A DNA stretch of 64,000 nt from Chryseobacterium gallinarum (GCF_001021975.1 NZ_CP009928.1:620001-684000); one strand, 5' to 3'; shown: positions 50,369 through 59,790, counted from the first letter of the stretch. A program made the numbers and translations. Notes: a model not told the origin generated them from the sequence alone.

Positions 50369-52300
50369 TTAATCTAATTGGGTTCCAAGATATTCCCATT
50401 CCTGTAAAGCTGTATCCAGCTCTTCTTTAGCTTTATTGTATTTCTCTAAAGTTTCTTCGGAAGGATTCTCTTTGGCAAAAGAAGCTTCCATCTCTTCTAT
50501 TTTAATTTCGAGATCGGAAATTCTTTCTTCAACTTTTTTTATTTTATTCTGAATATTTTTTTGTTCTTTACTGATGATACCAGAAGTCTGGTTACTGCTG
50601 ACAACAGGTTTTTCTTCAGCTTTCTTTGGCTCTGCCTTTACTTCTTCATGATGAAGTTTAGCTTTTTCAGCAGAAATTTCTCTGATGGTTTCCTTTTGTC
50701 TGTATTCAAGATACTCATTGATATCCCCTAGGAATTCTTTCATTTTTCCATCACGGAATTCATATATTTTATCACAAAGACCCTGAAGGAATTCCCTGTC
50801 GTGAGAAATCACAATTAATGTGCCTTCAAAATTCTGTAATGCCAGCTTAATGATTTCTTTAGACTGAATATCCAGGTGGTTGGTAGGTTCGTCCATAATC
50901 AGTGTATTAAAAGGACGAAGCAATAATTTACAAAGGGCCAGACGGTTCCTTTCTCCTCCGGAAAGAACTTTTGTTTTCTTGGAAACGGCATCTCCCTGGA
51001 ACAGGAAAGATCCTAATAAATCCCTTACTCTGGGTCTCGTTTCTTCGGTTGCAGCATCTTCTGCTTCTTCCAAAACTGTTTTATTCGGGGTCAGTACTTC
51101 TTCCTGATTCTGGGCAAAATATCCGATGTTTACGTTATGTCCAAGATTCCAGGTTCCTGAGTAATCTTTAATATCTCCCGCCAAAATTTTGGCCAGTGTT
51201 GTTTTTCCCTGCCCGTTCTGCCCTAAAAGTGCAATTCTGTCTCCTCTTTGAACAATAAAGTCCACATTATCAAAAATTTGCTTATTACCATAAGCTTTTC
51301 CAAGGTTTTCCGCTTCAAAAATCACCTTCCCCGGAACCATAGATTGTACAAAACGGATATTGAATTTTGAAACATCTTCATTATCCACTTCGATACGTTC
51401 AATTTTATCTAATTTTTTGATCAGGGACTGGGCAAATGATGCTTTGGTAGCACTTGCACGGAATTTATTGATATTATCTTCCATTTGTTTGATCTCCGCA
51501 TCCTGGTTCTTTTTAGCCTGAATCAGTTTTTCGCGGCGATCTTCTCTCATGATCAGATATTTTGAATAATTGGCTTTGTAGTCATCCACCTTTTTGTTGT
51601 TGATATCAAAAGTACGGTTACATACTGCCGTCATAAACTGCTTATCGTGGCTTACCAGGACAATAGCCCCCGGATAGTCTTTCAGGAAGTTTTCCAGCCA
51701 GATGATAGATTCCATATCAAGGTGGTTGGTAGGCTCATCGAGAAGCATGATGTCATTCTTTTGAAGAAGTAATTTTGCCAGTTCAATTCTCATTCTCCAA
51801 CCTCCTGAAAACTCATCAGTAATTTTATGAAAGTCATCAGCCTTAAATCCTAGCCCAAACAAAACTTTTTCCATGTCTCCTTCCAGATTGTAGGCATCAT
51901 GGTTCATTAAAAGATCATTCAGCTCGGTCATTTTATTAATCAGATCGGTATAAGAATCACTTTCATAGTCGGTTCTTGTTGCCATTTGATGGTTAACCTC
52001 CTCAAGTTCATTTTTCCATGCATTGATCTGCTCAAAGGCCTGCATGGTTTCATCCCAGACAGTCCTCCCTTTTACAAAATCAAGGTCCTGTTTCAGGAAA
52101 CCGATGGTAATACTTCCTTCGGTTACCACATCCCCTTCGTAGAAATTGATTTCCCCGGAAAGCATCTTCAACAAAGTAGATTTTCCTGCTCCATTTTTCC
52201 CCACCAAACCTACTTTATCATCCTTTTTGATGGTGAAATTTACATTTTGAAATAAATAATTTCCCGAATGATGTAATCCTAAACCTTGAACCGAAAGCAT
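50369..52300 (-). CDS. ABC-F family ATP-binding protein
   Basis: A 643-residue soluble protein with two ABC domains. First: Walker A GLVGKNGAGKSTLLKML, signature FSGGWRMRIELAKLL, Walker B MLLDEPTNHLD. Second: Walker A ALLGQNGQGKTTLAKIL, signature LSGGERNRLALCKLL, IMDEPTNHLD. A linker (about residues 230-315) and a C-terminal coiled coil (about 550-640, Lys/Glu-rich) fit the Uup-like subgroup. Members act on ribosomes rather than in transport. A -7 element (minus strand TATTTTTG, 52350 to 52343) is upstream. Confidence 0.92.
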   Translation of the reverse strand: MLSVQGLGLHHSGNYLFQNVNFTIKKDDKVGLVGKNGAGKSTLLKMLSGEINFYEGDVVTEGSITIGFLKQDLDFVKGRTVWDETMQAFEQINAWKNELEEVNHQMATRTDYESDSYTDLINKMTELNDLLMNHDAYNLEGDMEKVLFGLGFKADDFHKITDEFSGGWRMRIELAKLLLQKNDIMLLDEPTNHLDMESIIWLENFLKDYPGAIVLVSHDKQFMTAVCNRTFDINNKKVDDYKANYSKYLIMREDRREKLIQAKKNQDAEIKQMEDNINKFRASATKASFAQSLIKKLDKIERIEVDNEDVSKFNIRFVQSMVPGKVIFEAENLGKAYGNKQIFDNVDFIVQRGDRIALLGQNGQGKTTLAKILAGDIKDYSGTWNLGHNVNIGYFAQNQEEVLTPNKTVLEEAEDAATEETRPRVRDLLGSFLFQGDAVSKKTKVLSGGERNRLALCKLLLRPFNTLIMDEPTNHLDIQSKEIIKLALQNFEGTLIVISHDREFLQGLCDKIYEFRDGKMKEFLGDINEYLEYRQKETIREISAEKAKLHHEEVKAEPKKAEEKPVVSSNQTSGIISKEQKNIQNKIKKVEERISDLEIKIEEMEASFAKENPSEETLEKYNKAKEELDTALQEWEYLGTQLD

Positions 52301-52342
52301 TTTTTTAATTAATAGTTAATACTGAGTATGAATTTCCGGGTG

Positions 52343-52350
52343 CAAAAATA
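52343..52350 (-). promoter_or_regulatory. -7 element of the ABC-F gene
   Basis: The minus strand reads TATTTTTG, 42 bases before the start codon. Confidence 0.4.
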
Positions 52351-52534
52351 CGGAAAAAGAAATGAATAGGAGAATCTGACGGATATATATCTTTAATTCA
52401 GAATTTATTCATTACCTCCAATTATTTACCTGTCATCCATCAGCATCCTGGCAATATTAATAAATTTTATTCTCATTTTAGTGAAAAAACAATAATTATC
52501 AATTATCTTTATAGGATACACAAATATCTATATC

Positions 52535-53665
52535 ATGAAAAACTTGACACCAGAAGACAAAAACAGAATTGATGAATTAAAAAATCATTTGCAAGAAAGA
52601 AAAAATCATCTATTGGGATATCCTGTAACACTTAACTTTGATTATTCTTTGCTTTATAAATTCCTTCAATATCCTGTAAACAACGCCGGAGATCCGTTTT
52701 ATATGGACGGGTCTCACCATATGAATACGCATTCTATAGAAAGAGAGGTCATCCATTTTTTTGCCAATTTACTAAAGGCGCCGGAAAATAATTATTGGGG
52801 GTACGTTACCAATGGCAGCTCAGAAGGTAATCTTTATGCACTTTATTTAGCCAAGCGTTTATATCCCGGAGGGGTGGTTTACTTTTCTGAAGAATCCCAT
52901 TACAGTATTGAAAAAAATATTGATATATTAGGCTTAAATTATCAAAAAGTAAAATCCCAGCCTCACGGAGAGATAGATTATAAAGATTTTGAAGAGAAAA
53001 TCTTGCTCCATCAGGATCAGCCTGCAATCATCATTGCCAATATTGGGACCACCTTCAAGGAGGCAAAGGATGATATCAAACCTATCCAGGACATTTTAGG
53101 CAAATGCAAAGTAAAAAAATATTATATCCACTGTGATGCTGCATTTTGTGGGAGTTATGCCCAGTTTTTATCTCCAAAACCGCATTTTGATTTTAGTGAA
53201 GGAGCGGATTCTATTATTGTAAGCGGACATAAATTTCTAGGGTCCCCTATTCCCTGTGGAATAATCATTGTACTAAAGCACAATAAAGAAAGAATTTCAA
53301 ATTATGTGGATGTTCTGGACAGTTTAGATGATACGATTACCGGATCACGTAATGCCATTACTCCTCTGATAATATGGTATATGATCAGAACCGTTGGTAC
53401 AGAAGGAATTCATCATCAGCTTAATGAGTGTCTTAATTTAGCGGCGTATACCCAGATCAAAATAAACCATCTTGGAATTAAAGCCTTGCGCAATCCGAAC
53501 GCCCTTACAATAATTTTTCCCCGCGTAAGCAAGGCACTCCAGTATAAATGGCAATTGGCAGCTCATGGTGCATTCAGCCACCTCATTATCAGACCGGGAA
53601 TCACAAAAGATATGATAGATTCTTTTATTACAGATTTAAAGAACGACGTCAATTATCGGAAATAA
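52535..53665 (+). CDS. hdc: PLP-dependent histidine decarboxylase
   Basis: A 376-residue group II decarboxylase that converts histidine to histamine. The PLP lysine is K233 (IIVSGHKFLG), the PLP-binding Asp201 is in HCDAAFCGSYAQ, and H122 in EESHYSIEK stacks on the cofactor. Length (376) and these positions agree with bacterial PLP-type histidine decarboxylases such as that of Morganella and the siderophore-linked Acinetobacter enzyme. No siderophore or histidine transport gene is adjacent, so the physiological role is open. Confidence 0.9.
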   Translation: MKNLTPEDKNRIDELKNHLQERKNHLLGYPVTLNFDYSLLYKFLQYPVNNAGDPFYMDGSHHMNTHSIEREVIHFFANLLKAPENNYWGYVTNGSSEGNLYALYLAKRLYPGGVVYFSEESHYSIEKNIDILGLNYQKVKSQPHGEIDYKDFEEKILLHQDQPAIIIANIGTTFKEAKDDIKPIQDILGKCKVKKYYIHCDAAFCGSYAQFLSPKPHFDFSEGADSIIVSGHKFLGSPIPCGIIIVLKHNKERISNYVDVLDSLDDTITGSRNAITPLIIWYMIRTVGTEGIHHQLNECLNLAAYTQIKINHLGIKALRNPNALTIIFPRVSKALQYKWQLAAHGAFSHLIIRPGITKDMIDSFITDLKNDVNYRK

Positions 53666-53709
53666 ACTGGTTCAAAAAAAATCATAGTTGCGTTGTAAAA
53701 ATATCACAA

Positions 53710-53735
53710 AACGGTTCTAGGATGGAGCCGTTTTT
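53710..53735 (+). terminator. Terminator of hdc
   Basis: AACGGTTC and GAGCCGTT form an 8-bp stem with one G-T pair, a seven-base loop and a run of seven T. Confidence 0.8.
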
Positions 53736-53770
53736 TTATAGATATTAAACCAGAGGCCAAGGCTAAAAAA

Positions 53771-53796
53771 AGAGACACCCTTAAAAAGGTGCCCCT
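53771..53796 (-). terminator. Weak terminator of the DUF2235 gene
   Basis: CACC(C)TT and AAGGTG form a short bulged stem, with GAG/CTC at its base and a T-run on the minus strand. Confidence 0.45.
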
Positions 53797-53835
53797 CATA
53801 ACCTAAATTTAAAATTGAAAAGTACTAACACATAT

Positions 53836-55191
53836 TTATTGGATTACTTTTTGGGTAACCGTACTTTTTACAATAGAACGGATCCAGATATCGTTATTAG
53901 GAACATTGGTTCCATACAGGAAATCTGCAACAAAACTATCTTCGGGTAAGTGAAGCTCTACAGAAAGTCTTGTCTGGTTATCTTTGTTCAGAACCGTGCT
54001 GCTGGAAACATTCAGTCCGTTATTGATCAGTTCTGCATTAATTTCCTGATGAGATTTCTTCAGCAAAGCTTCACTATACAGTCCGAAATTGGAAGAAATA
54101 TGGATATAATTTGTAAATTTTTCATAGTCGTATACAGGTTTCATTTCCGGCAACAGGTATTTTGCATAGTTTCTGAGCTCTGTATAAAAATGGCTAAGAA
54201 AGGCATGTTTTCCACTGCCCTGTTCAAAGTACAGACCAGTATCTGTACTAAAAACTACTGATGTGTCATTGGTTTCTTCAAGCATGAGTTTTCCATATAC
54301 CTTCGAGAGATCATGGTAAACTTTATCCCTGGTAATATAAGCCTGAGAATAGGTGTCTCCTTTCTTAATCCGGTAACCGGAAAGCAAGGCATCCCAGATC
54401 CGGATTCCTCCTGCATCGGTTTTGGCATTTCTGATATCCGAAATATAGTTCCTCACATCTTCAGCATTGATAAAATCTGTTGAAATAAACACTGATTGCG
54501 GCCCATCCAGGTATCCTCCGCCTACGTCAGCATGAGCACCGGGAACAAAGATTTCTTTCCATACGACATCACCACTTCGGTATTGCTGATCCAGCATGGC
54601 TTTTGAATTTTCAAAAAAACCGGTGAGCGGAAAAAAGAACCTGGATTCATTAACGGCACAAAGATGCAGTGAACGTTCTACCTTCTGAGACAGGCTCAGA
54701 TCATAGGTATTGAAAGGCTTGGATTCTACTGTATCGAAAACTCCCAAAAACCTGATTTTGATATATTCTGTAGAATAATGAGCTAACAACCGATTACAAA
54801 AAGTTCTCACCAGCATTCCTCCCCTGCCAAATCCGTAGAGATAAAAATGATATTCCCCATGGCCCCTGCTGAATATTTCCTGCACAAAATTTTCTGCTTT
54901 CTGGAGTTTATCATCAGAAGAATAGCCATTACCATAAGGTGGATTAGCACAGGTTGCCATGGCAAAATTATTATCTTCGCTTCCTGTTACCGTTCCAATT
55001 CCTTCAATATATAATCTTTCATCTCCAATAAATAAACTGTATAACTTGTAAATATTAGTAAAAGCACCATAATAGCTTTCATTATTATCCAATAGTTTAT
55101 CCGGAGACAGGACGTTCATGCCATTGTTGCCTGTATCATCAAAAAAAATACCTACAGAAATCACACTGTTATCATCACTATTTTTATTCAT
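53836..55191 (-). CDS. DUF2235 (Tle1-like) protein with altered nucleophile elbow
   Basis: A 451-residue protein of the DUF2235 alpha/beta-hydrolase family, which includes T6SS phospholipase effectors (Tle1). The N-terminus IFFDDTGNNG and the block PGAHADVGGGYLDG are hallmark motifs. The nucleophile elbow, normally G-F-S-R-G, reads GFGRG (residues 120-124): the serine is Gly122 (codon GGC, one base from Ser AGC). Unless another residue serves, it is inactive as a lipase. No signal peptide. Last gene of a six-gene same-strand group with a two-component system. Confidence 0.78.
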   Translation of the reverse strand: MNKNSDDNSVISVGIFFDDTGNNGMNVLSPDKLLDNNESYYGAFTNIYKLYSLFIGDERLYIEGIGTVTGSEDNNFAMATCANPPYGNGYSSDDKLQKAENFVQEIFSRGHGEYHFYLYGFGRGGMLVRTFCNRLLAHYSTEYIKIRFLGVFDTVESKPFNTYDLSLSQKVERSLHLCAVNESRFFFPLTGFFENSKAMLDQQYRSGDVVWKEIFVPGAHADVGGGYLDGPQSVFISTDFINAEDVRNYISDIRNAKTDAGGIRIWDALLSGYRIKKGDTYSQAYITRDKVYHDLSKVYGKLMLEETNDTSVVFSTDTGLYFEQGSGKHAFLSHFYTELRNYAKYLLPEMKPVYDYEKFTNYIHISSNFGLYSEALLKKSHQEINAELINNGLNVSSSTVLNKDNQTRLSVELHLPEDSFVADFLYGTNVPNNDIWIRSIVKSTVTQKVIQ

Positions 55192-55304
55192 ATCCTGCTT
55201 GTGTTTTTATAGATCAATTCTATTTAAAATTCCCCTATAGGGAAAACGTTCAAAATAACTGAAGAAAAAAAAGCCAGGCTAGAGTGAAAAGTACTAAATA
55301 AAAA

Positions 55305-55324
55305 ATTCCGTATTTCTACGGAAT
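55305..55324 (-). terminator. Terminator of the response regulator gene
   Basis: ATTCCGTA and TACGGAAT form a perfect 8-bp stem with a TTTC loop and T-run on the minus strand. Confidence 0.87.
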
Positions 55325-55329
55325 CTCCA

Positions 55330-56007
55330 TTATATTTTTTCTAAAGGATGGATATTATTAACGATAGCATAAATAACAATGCCTACTGTATTTCTGGCAC
55401 CAATTTTTTCAAGAATACGCTGCCGGTGGCTTTCTACAGTTCTGGGACTGATAAATAATTTTTCTCCGATTTCATTGTTGGTAAATTCCTGGCAGATTAA
55501 TTTTACTACGTCTTTTTCACGCTCAGACAATTCATCTTCGCTTTCAAAGAGTGAGTTTTTCTTGGCAGAACCATTCATATAAGTAAACAGCATCTGATGG
55601 TCTTCCGCTGTAAAAAACACACCGTTTTTATCTACCATTGTGATCGCATCAATAAAAGTTTTCCTGTTTGAATTTTTAGGAAGGAAGGCAGAGACTCCCA
55701 GCTTCACCATATAACCAAGAATAGATGTCTTATAGTGGGAAGAAAGGATAATGATTTTAAGATCCGGGTATTTTTCTTTCAGAATCTCTACCAGCTCAAA
55801 GCCGTTCATTGGTTTCATCTGAACATCTACAAGGGCAATATCCGGGAAATCATGTTTTGAAAGTTTGTCCAGTGATTCTATAAAACTGGACCCGTTATCT
55901 GAGGTGAGGCATACTGATATATTTTTTTCATTTGACAGCAGCATTTTCACTCCTTCCAGGATCAGCTGTTCATCATCAATCAGGGCTATTTTAATTTGGG
56001 AACTCAT
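55330..56007 (-). CDS. LuxR/NarL family response regulator
   Basis: A 225-residue regulator. The receiver domain has acidic residues D11 and D12, phosphoacceptor D61 (ALVDVQMKP) and the conserved Lys in FLPKNSNRK. The C-terminal LuxR helix-turn-helix is LSEREKDVVKLICQEFTNNEIGEKLFISPRTVESHRQRILEK. The ATG overlaps the stop codon of the histidine kinase (TAATG), so the two are translationally coupled. A terminator follows, so the DUF2235 gene downstream may be a separate unit or depend on read-through. Confidence 0.93.
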   Translation of the reverse strand: MSSQIKIALIDDEQLILEGVKMLLSNEKNISVCLTSDNGSSFIESLDKLSKHDFPDIALVDVQMKPMNGFELVEILKEKYPDLKIIILSSHYKTSILGYMVKLGVSAFLPKNSNRKTFIDAITMVDKNGVFFTAEDHQMLFTYMNGSAKKNSLFESEDELSEREKDVVKLICQEFTNNEIGEKLFISPRTVESHRQRILEKIGARNTVGIVIYAIVNNIHPLEKI

Positions 56008-56708
56008 TATGTTTTGGGAATTTTTATGATTAGACGGCTTCCTTTATTTAAAAAAGTATTTTTCCATTTATGGGCAGCATTCATAGACTTGATACGGGAT
56101 TCAATATTCTTGATTCCCATTCCTTTTTTCACCTGTTCATAATCGAAGCCCTGGCCGTTATCTGAGATTACAACCGCCATATTCTGCGGGTAATCTTTTA
56201 TATAGATCCATACATCTGTTGCTGTGGAATGCCTGATAACATTTGTAGTAAACTCCTGGATAATCCGGTATAGCTGTACTTCTATAAAAAGATCTTTCTT
56301 TTCGTATCCGGGCATTACCTGTAAAGAAATATTGATTTTATGGGAAAGGTTAGCGATCAGTTCTTCCACATACAATACCAGCCCTACAGATTCGAGGTTG
56401 ACGGGATACAGGGTATGGGAAATGCTTCTGGCTGCATCAATCAGGGAAGACATCTGGGTATAAATATTTTTCTTAATCAGTTCATCTCCTTTTGTATCCA
56501 GGTTATTGAGCCATAAAGAAAGAATGTTTAGCCGGTTTCCGATATCATCATGAATCATCACCGCTATTCTCTTTCGCTCTTCTTCCTGGGCCCTTATATT
56601 TTCCAGTACCAGCTTTTTCTGATGAAGGACCTCAGCCTTATGCCGGGTATTTTTCTCTTGTATGATCCTGCTGATAAAAGCTCTGTACGCGAGCAAAATA
56701 AAAGACAC
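56007..56708 (-). CDS. Sensor histidine kinase (HisKA_3 type)
   Basis: At least 233 residues: a coiled-coil linker, H-box RIAVMIHDDIGNRLNILSLWL (His53 from the GTG start), N-box QEFTTNVIRHST and G-box ISDNGQGF...GMGIKNIESR. It should phosphorylate the coupled response regulator. The first in-frame GTG is at 56708, but the frame continues upstream through a clear membrane helix (NLLILIIVTIAIIVSF) without any ATG, GTG or TTG; CTG at 56744 or ATT at 56750 could be the true start. If so, the protein is a single-helix membrane kinase. Confidence 0.87.
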   Translation of the reverse strand: MSFILLAYRAFISRIIQEKNTRHKAEVLHQKKLVLENIRAQEEERKRIAVMIHDDIGNRLNILSLWLNNLDTKGDELIKKNIYTQMSSLIDAARSISHTLYPVNLESVGLVLYVEELIANLSHKINISLQVMPGYEKKDLFIEVQLYRIIQEFTTNVIRHSTATDVWIYIKDYPQNMAVVISDNGQGFDYEQVKKGMGIKNIESRIKSMNAAHKWKNTFLNKGSRLIIKIPKT

Positions 56709-56758
56709 TATAATTGCTATGGTAACAATTATAAGTATCAGCAGGTTAATATTTAAAG

Positions 56759-57382
56759 TTACTTCTTTAATTTGATAAAAATATATAAAAATGAACAGTA
56801 CAAAATACTTGAAAGAACATTATTGGCACTGAGAATAATAAGATAATCATCTTCAGACAGATGGGCAATCTGATGCTGAACAATAAAAAAGAATACAGAA
56901 ACAGAGTAATAGAAAAAAATACAGGCATCTGCCGGTAAAAATCGGTTTTGAGAAGGACTGTCTTTAATTTCCCTGATTAAAATGGCTCCTGAAAGACAAA
57001 TGATGATGATGTTGGAAATTACTTTTACAATGTCTGCATTCGCAGGGATGCCTGCTCCATATTTTAAAATCATAAAACCTGAAGCAAGGGCGGCGGCCAG
57101 AAGAAGGTAGTATTTAGGCACGTTCAGTTTCCTGATAAATAAGGCTGTCAATAAGAAAAATTCTCCGGCAATGTAAAAAGGATAAATAAATGAAGTATCA
57201 TTAAGGTTGAAAATATAAGGCAAAATAAGGTTCAGCAATTCAATAAAAAAAAGAAAAGCAATATAATGAAAATAGGGCTTCTCCTTATTGTTTAAAATGC
57301 GATACTTCACTGCTCCCAGTAGTATAACAGACAGGAGCAGTCCATAGTTCAGGAATAAGATTGCCCTATAAAGATCAGCCAT
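56759..57382 (-). CDS. Multi-helix membrane protein next to the two-component system
   Basis: A 207-residue protein with about six membrane helices and short loops, no signal peptide and no catalytic motif. Its stop codon lies inside the 5' region of the histidine kinase reading frame, so the genes overlap or touch. Flavobacterial HisKA_3 kinases often have such a partner, which may sense the signal (inference). Function unknown. Confidence 0.65.
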   Translation of the reverse strand: MADLYRAILFLNYGLLLSVILLGAVKYRILNNKEKPYFHYIAFLFFIELLNLILPYIFNLNDTSFIYPFYIAGEFFLLTALFIRKLNVPKYYLLLAAALASGFMILKYGAGIPANADIVKVISNIIIICLSGAILIREIKDSPSQNRFLPADACIFFYYSVSVFFFIVQHQIAHLSEDDYLIILSANNVLSSILYCSFLYIFIKLKK

Positions 57383-57395
57383 CCTTACACTCTAA

Positions 57396-58169
57396 TTACC
57401 AATTATTCATTCCTGCATCCGGTATACGGCATACAGGCGGACATGGTTTTGCCCAGTCATATGTATTGGAGATGATTTCAGCACTCTCAGCATTTTGAAG
57501 ATCCACACGGAAGGAGATAAAAATCAGGGTAACCAGCATTTTCCCATAAATATCATTGTATCTTAGTCCAAAAGAACATGTAATCCCTGTTAATGTTGAA
57601 TCCGAAAGGCATAAATCAGCTGTAGGAACATAGAATTTTTTAAATATTCCTTCACCATTATTCTCTTTATATTCTCTGTAAAGCCAGTCCAGTCCTTCAT
57701 ATCTCCATTTTTCAATCGCTTCTATCGCTTTATCCTGCGGCAAAACAGGTTGCGCAGAAACAGGAAAGGCCATATCTGCATTTTTATTAATATTCTGAAG
57801 ATCTTTGGAAAGGATTGCATTTTTAACAATCGTATATTGCTGGGTTTCCTGCAGTTTCAGATCTTGCCCTAGTTCACAAAGGTTGTTATACGGATAGCTT
57901 TCCAGCGGAATTCTTACTCCTTTTTCATCCATCGGATAAAGAATCAGGATCAGCTTATTACTATATATACCCATTGCAGCACAAAACTCCGGATATTCTT
58001 TAAATCCGGTCATCCATTGAAGGTGTTCTGCGGAAATCTCAAAAACATAATGGGTGGGAATCAAATTTTTCATTCTGAGAAAATCAGAGCAGCATTTGCT
58101 CCATTCATCTGCTGCATCCTGACAATCTTTTGCAGAAAGCATAGAATCTACGATGTTTAATGTTGTCAT
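57396..58169 (-). CDS. Hypothetical protein, 257 residues
   Basis: I do not recognise this protein. It is soluble, without a signal peptide, with several Cys (DEWSKCCSDF, YNNLCELG, CPPVCRIPD) and many aromatic residues. The start is set at ATG 58169; an upstream in-frame start would add 17 residues that look like leader sequence. It sits between the membrane protein gene and a peptidase-like gene in the same-strand group and may be a cargo, adaptor or immunity protein (inference). Confidence 0.6.
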   Translation of the reverse strand: MTTLNIVDSMLSAKDCQDAADEWSKCCSDFLRMKNLIPTHYVFEISAEHLQWMTGFKEYPEFCAAMGIYSNKLILILYPMDEKGVRIPLESYPYNNLCELGQDLKLQETQQYTIVKNAILSKDLQNINKNADMAFPVSAQPVLPQDKAIEAIEKWRYEGLDWLYREYKENNGEGIFKKFYVPTADLCLSDSTLTGITCSFGLRYNDIYGKMLVTLIFISFRVDLQNAESAEIISNTYDWAKPCPPVCRIPDAGMNNW

Positions 58170-58232
58170 GTAGGTAGTTTTTAGTTTTATAAAAATAAAT
58201 AAACTAAAAATCCTACGCAAGTAAGATTTTAA

Positions 58233-58853
58233 TTAATAATTCCTTACAGTAATATGATAACAACTTTGTTGCTTTTCTTTTATGTAATAAATTCTACCAG
58301 CATTCACATAATACTTTAAAACTTTCTCCAACGCCGCTTCCATTTTCGGATTATATTTAAGAACATTATTGAATCTTATATAGGAAATATCAAATGAATT
58401 TCCATAGTTATGTGAGCTTATTCCCAGTGAAGCATTCGAATTCACCTTTCTCAGCCTGCACTGGTCTTCAAGAGTCCGCGTAATGGAAGAAACTGTAAAT
58501 GTTCCGCCTTTCGTGTCTTTGCTGAATCTGGCCCCTATCTTTTCGAGGGTAGCTTTAGCTTTAGAAACCATATAAGCTCTGCTGTAATCAAGCTTCAGAA
58601 CACGGTATCCCTTTCCGGTCTTTTTAATCTTGTGAAACTTCCCGTTATTGATATATTTCTGAACTGTTTTAGAATCTTTCAACAATTGTACCCCAAAGCT
58701 CTTCGACGCATCAATATGAGGCCTATATAAAGCTGTTGGTTCCACTTTCAATACCGATGTAAGATCATAGCAGGGAAAAGCTTTTTTGGCTGTCTGCGAA
58801 TAATGTAAGTTATAAATAAAAGGCACAAAGACCACACAAAGCAACTTTCTCAT
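58233..58853 (-). CDS. DUF5715 family protein, M15-like peptidoglycan peptidase
   Basis: A 206-residue exported protein with a signal peptide (about residues 1-18, VVFVPFIYNLHYSQ). The block SSHNYGNSFDIS has the S-x-H-x6-D zinc motif of M15 (VanY/D-Ala-D-Ala carboxypeptidase-like) enzymes and CYHITVRN gives the third ligand. It fits the DUF5715 family. A role in cell wall modification or as a cell wall-targeting effector is inferred. The start is set at ATG 58853 to begin the signal peptide. First gene of the group ending with the DUF2235 gene. Confidence 0.78.
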   Translation of the reverse strand: MRKLLCVVFVPFIYNLHYSQTAKKAFPCYDLTSVLKVEPTALYRPHIDASKSFGVQLLKDSKTVQKYINNGKFHKIKKTGKGYRVLKLDYSRAYMVSKAKATLEKIGARFSKDTKGGTFTVSSITRTLEDQCRLRKVNSNASLGISSHNYGNSFDISYIRFNNVLKYNPKMEAALEKVLKYYVNAGRIYYIKEKQQSCYHITVRNY

Positions 58854-59038
58854 TAACCATCCTTTTAAATTACTAACGAAAGATAAAACATTTATGTTGT
58901 ATCTTTCAGTTTCTATCATAATATTATCTGAACAAATCCCAAACAAACATTAAACCAATTTATTGAATTTACAATCTTTGTTCTCTTATTTTTGAAATAT
59001 TTTTTCAGATTTATCTTTTTATTTTAAGATATAAATTC

Positions 59039-59046
59039 TACATTTG
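59039..59046 (+). promoter_or_regulatory. -7 element of the aquaporin gene
   Basis: TACATTTG lies 24 bases before the ATG at 59071. Confidence 0.4.
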
Positions 59047-59070
59047 AGATACATTTTAAAAATAAACAAT

Positions 59071-59790
59071 ATGATAAAAAAACTTTTTGCTGAATTTTTC
59101 GGCACATTTTGGCTTGTTTTCGGAGGTTGTGGAAGTGCTGTCTTTGCAGCCGGCGTTCCCGACATTGGCATTGGACTTTTGGGAGTTGCCTTAGCTTTTG
59201 GTCTCACTGTTCTTACAATGGCTTATGCTGTAGGGCACATTTCCGGAGGCCATTTCAATCCCGCTGTTTCTTTCGGACTTCTGGCAGGCGGCAGATTTCC
59301 GGCAAAAGACCTTATCCCTTATATTGTAGCCCAGTGTCTGGGAGCTATCGTTGCAGCGGCTTGCCTATACACCATCCTTAATGGTGCCGGAGCAGTTGAC
59401 TTCTCACAACCGGGAGCGTTTGCAACCAATTTTTACGGAGAAGCTGTTTACAACGGAAAGGCGTTCAGTATGGGAGCAGCATTCCTTGCTGAGTTTTTAT
59501 TAACAGCCTTTTTCCTTATTGTGATTATGGGGGCAACAGACAGATGGGCTAATGGTAAGTTTGCCGGTATTGCTATCGGGCTTGCACTTACTTTAATTCA
59601 CCTGATCTCCATCCCGATTACCAACACTTCTGTAAACCCCGCAAGATCTCTGTCACAGGCAGTTTTCACAGGCGGGCTTGCCATGTCGCAGCTTTGGCTG
59701 TTCTGGGCAGCTCCTATTTTAGGGGGAGTAGTAGGTGGATTGATTTACAAATTCTTACTTCAAAGAGATACCGCTGAAATAACAGATTAA
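59071..59790 (+). CDS. aqpZ: Aquaporin Z
   Basis: A 239-residue MIP channel with six membrane helices. Both NPA motifs are present ([11 protein letters not shown] and TSVNPARSL); the Arg after the second NPA and the His in the IHLIS segment fit the water-selective aquaporin filter. The start is set at ATG 59071 ([21 protein letters not shown]), which agrees with the family. Confidence 0.94.
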   Translation: MIKKLFAEFFGTFWLVFGGCGSAVFAAGVPDIGIGLLGVALAFGLTVLTMAYAVGHISGGHFNPAVSFGLLAGGRFPAKDLIPYIVAQCLGAIVAAACLYTILNGAGAVDFSQPGAFATNFYGEAVYNGKAFSMGAAFLAEFLLTAFFLIVIMGATDRWANGKFAGIAIGLALTLIHLISIPITNTSVNPARSLSQAVFTGGLAMSQLWLFWAAPILGGVVGGLIYKFLLQRDTAEITD

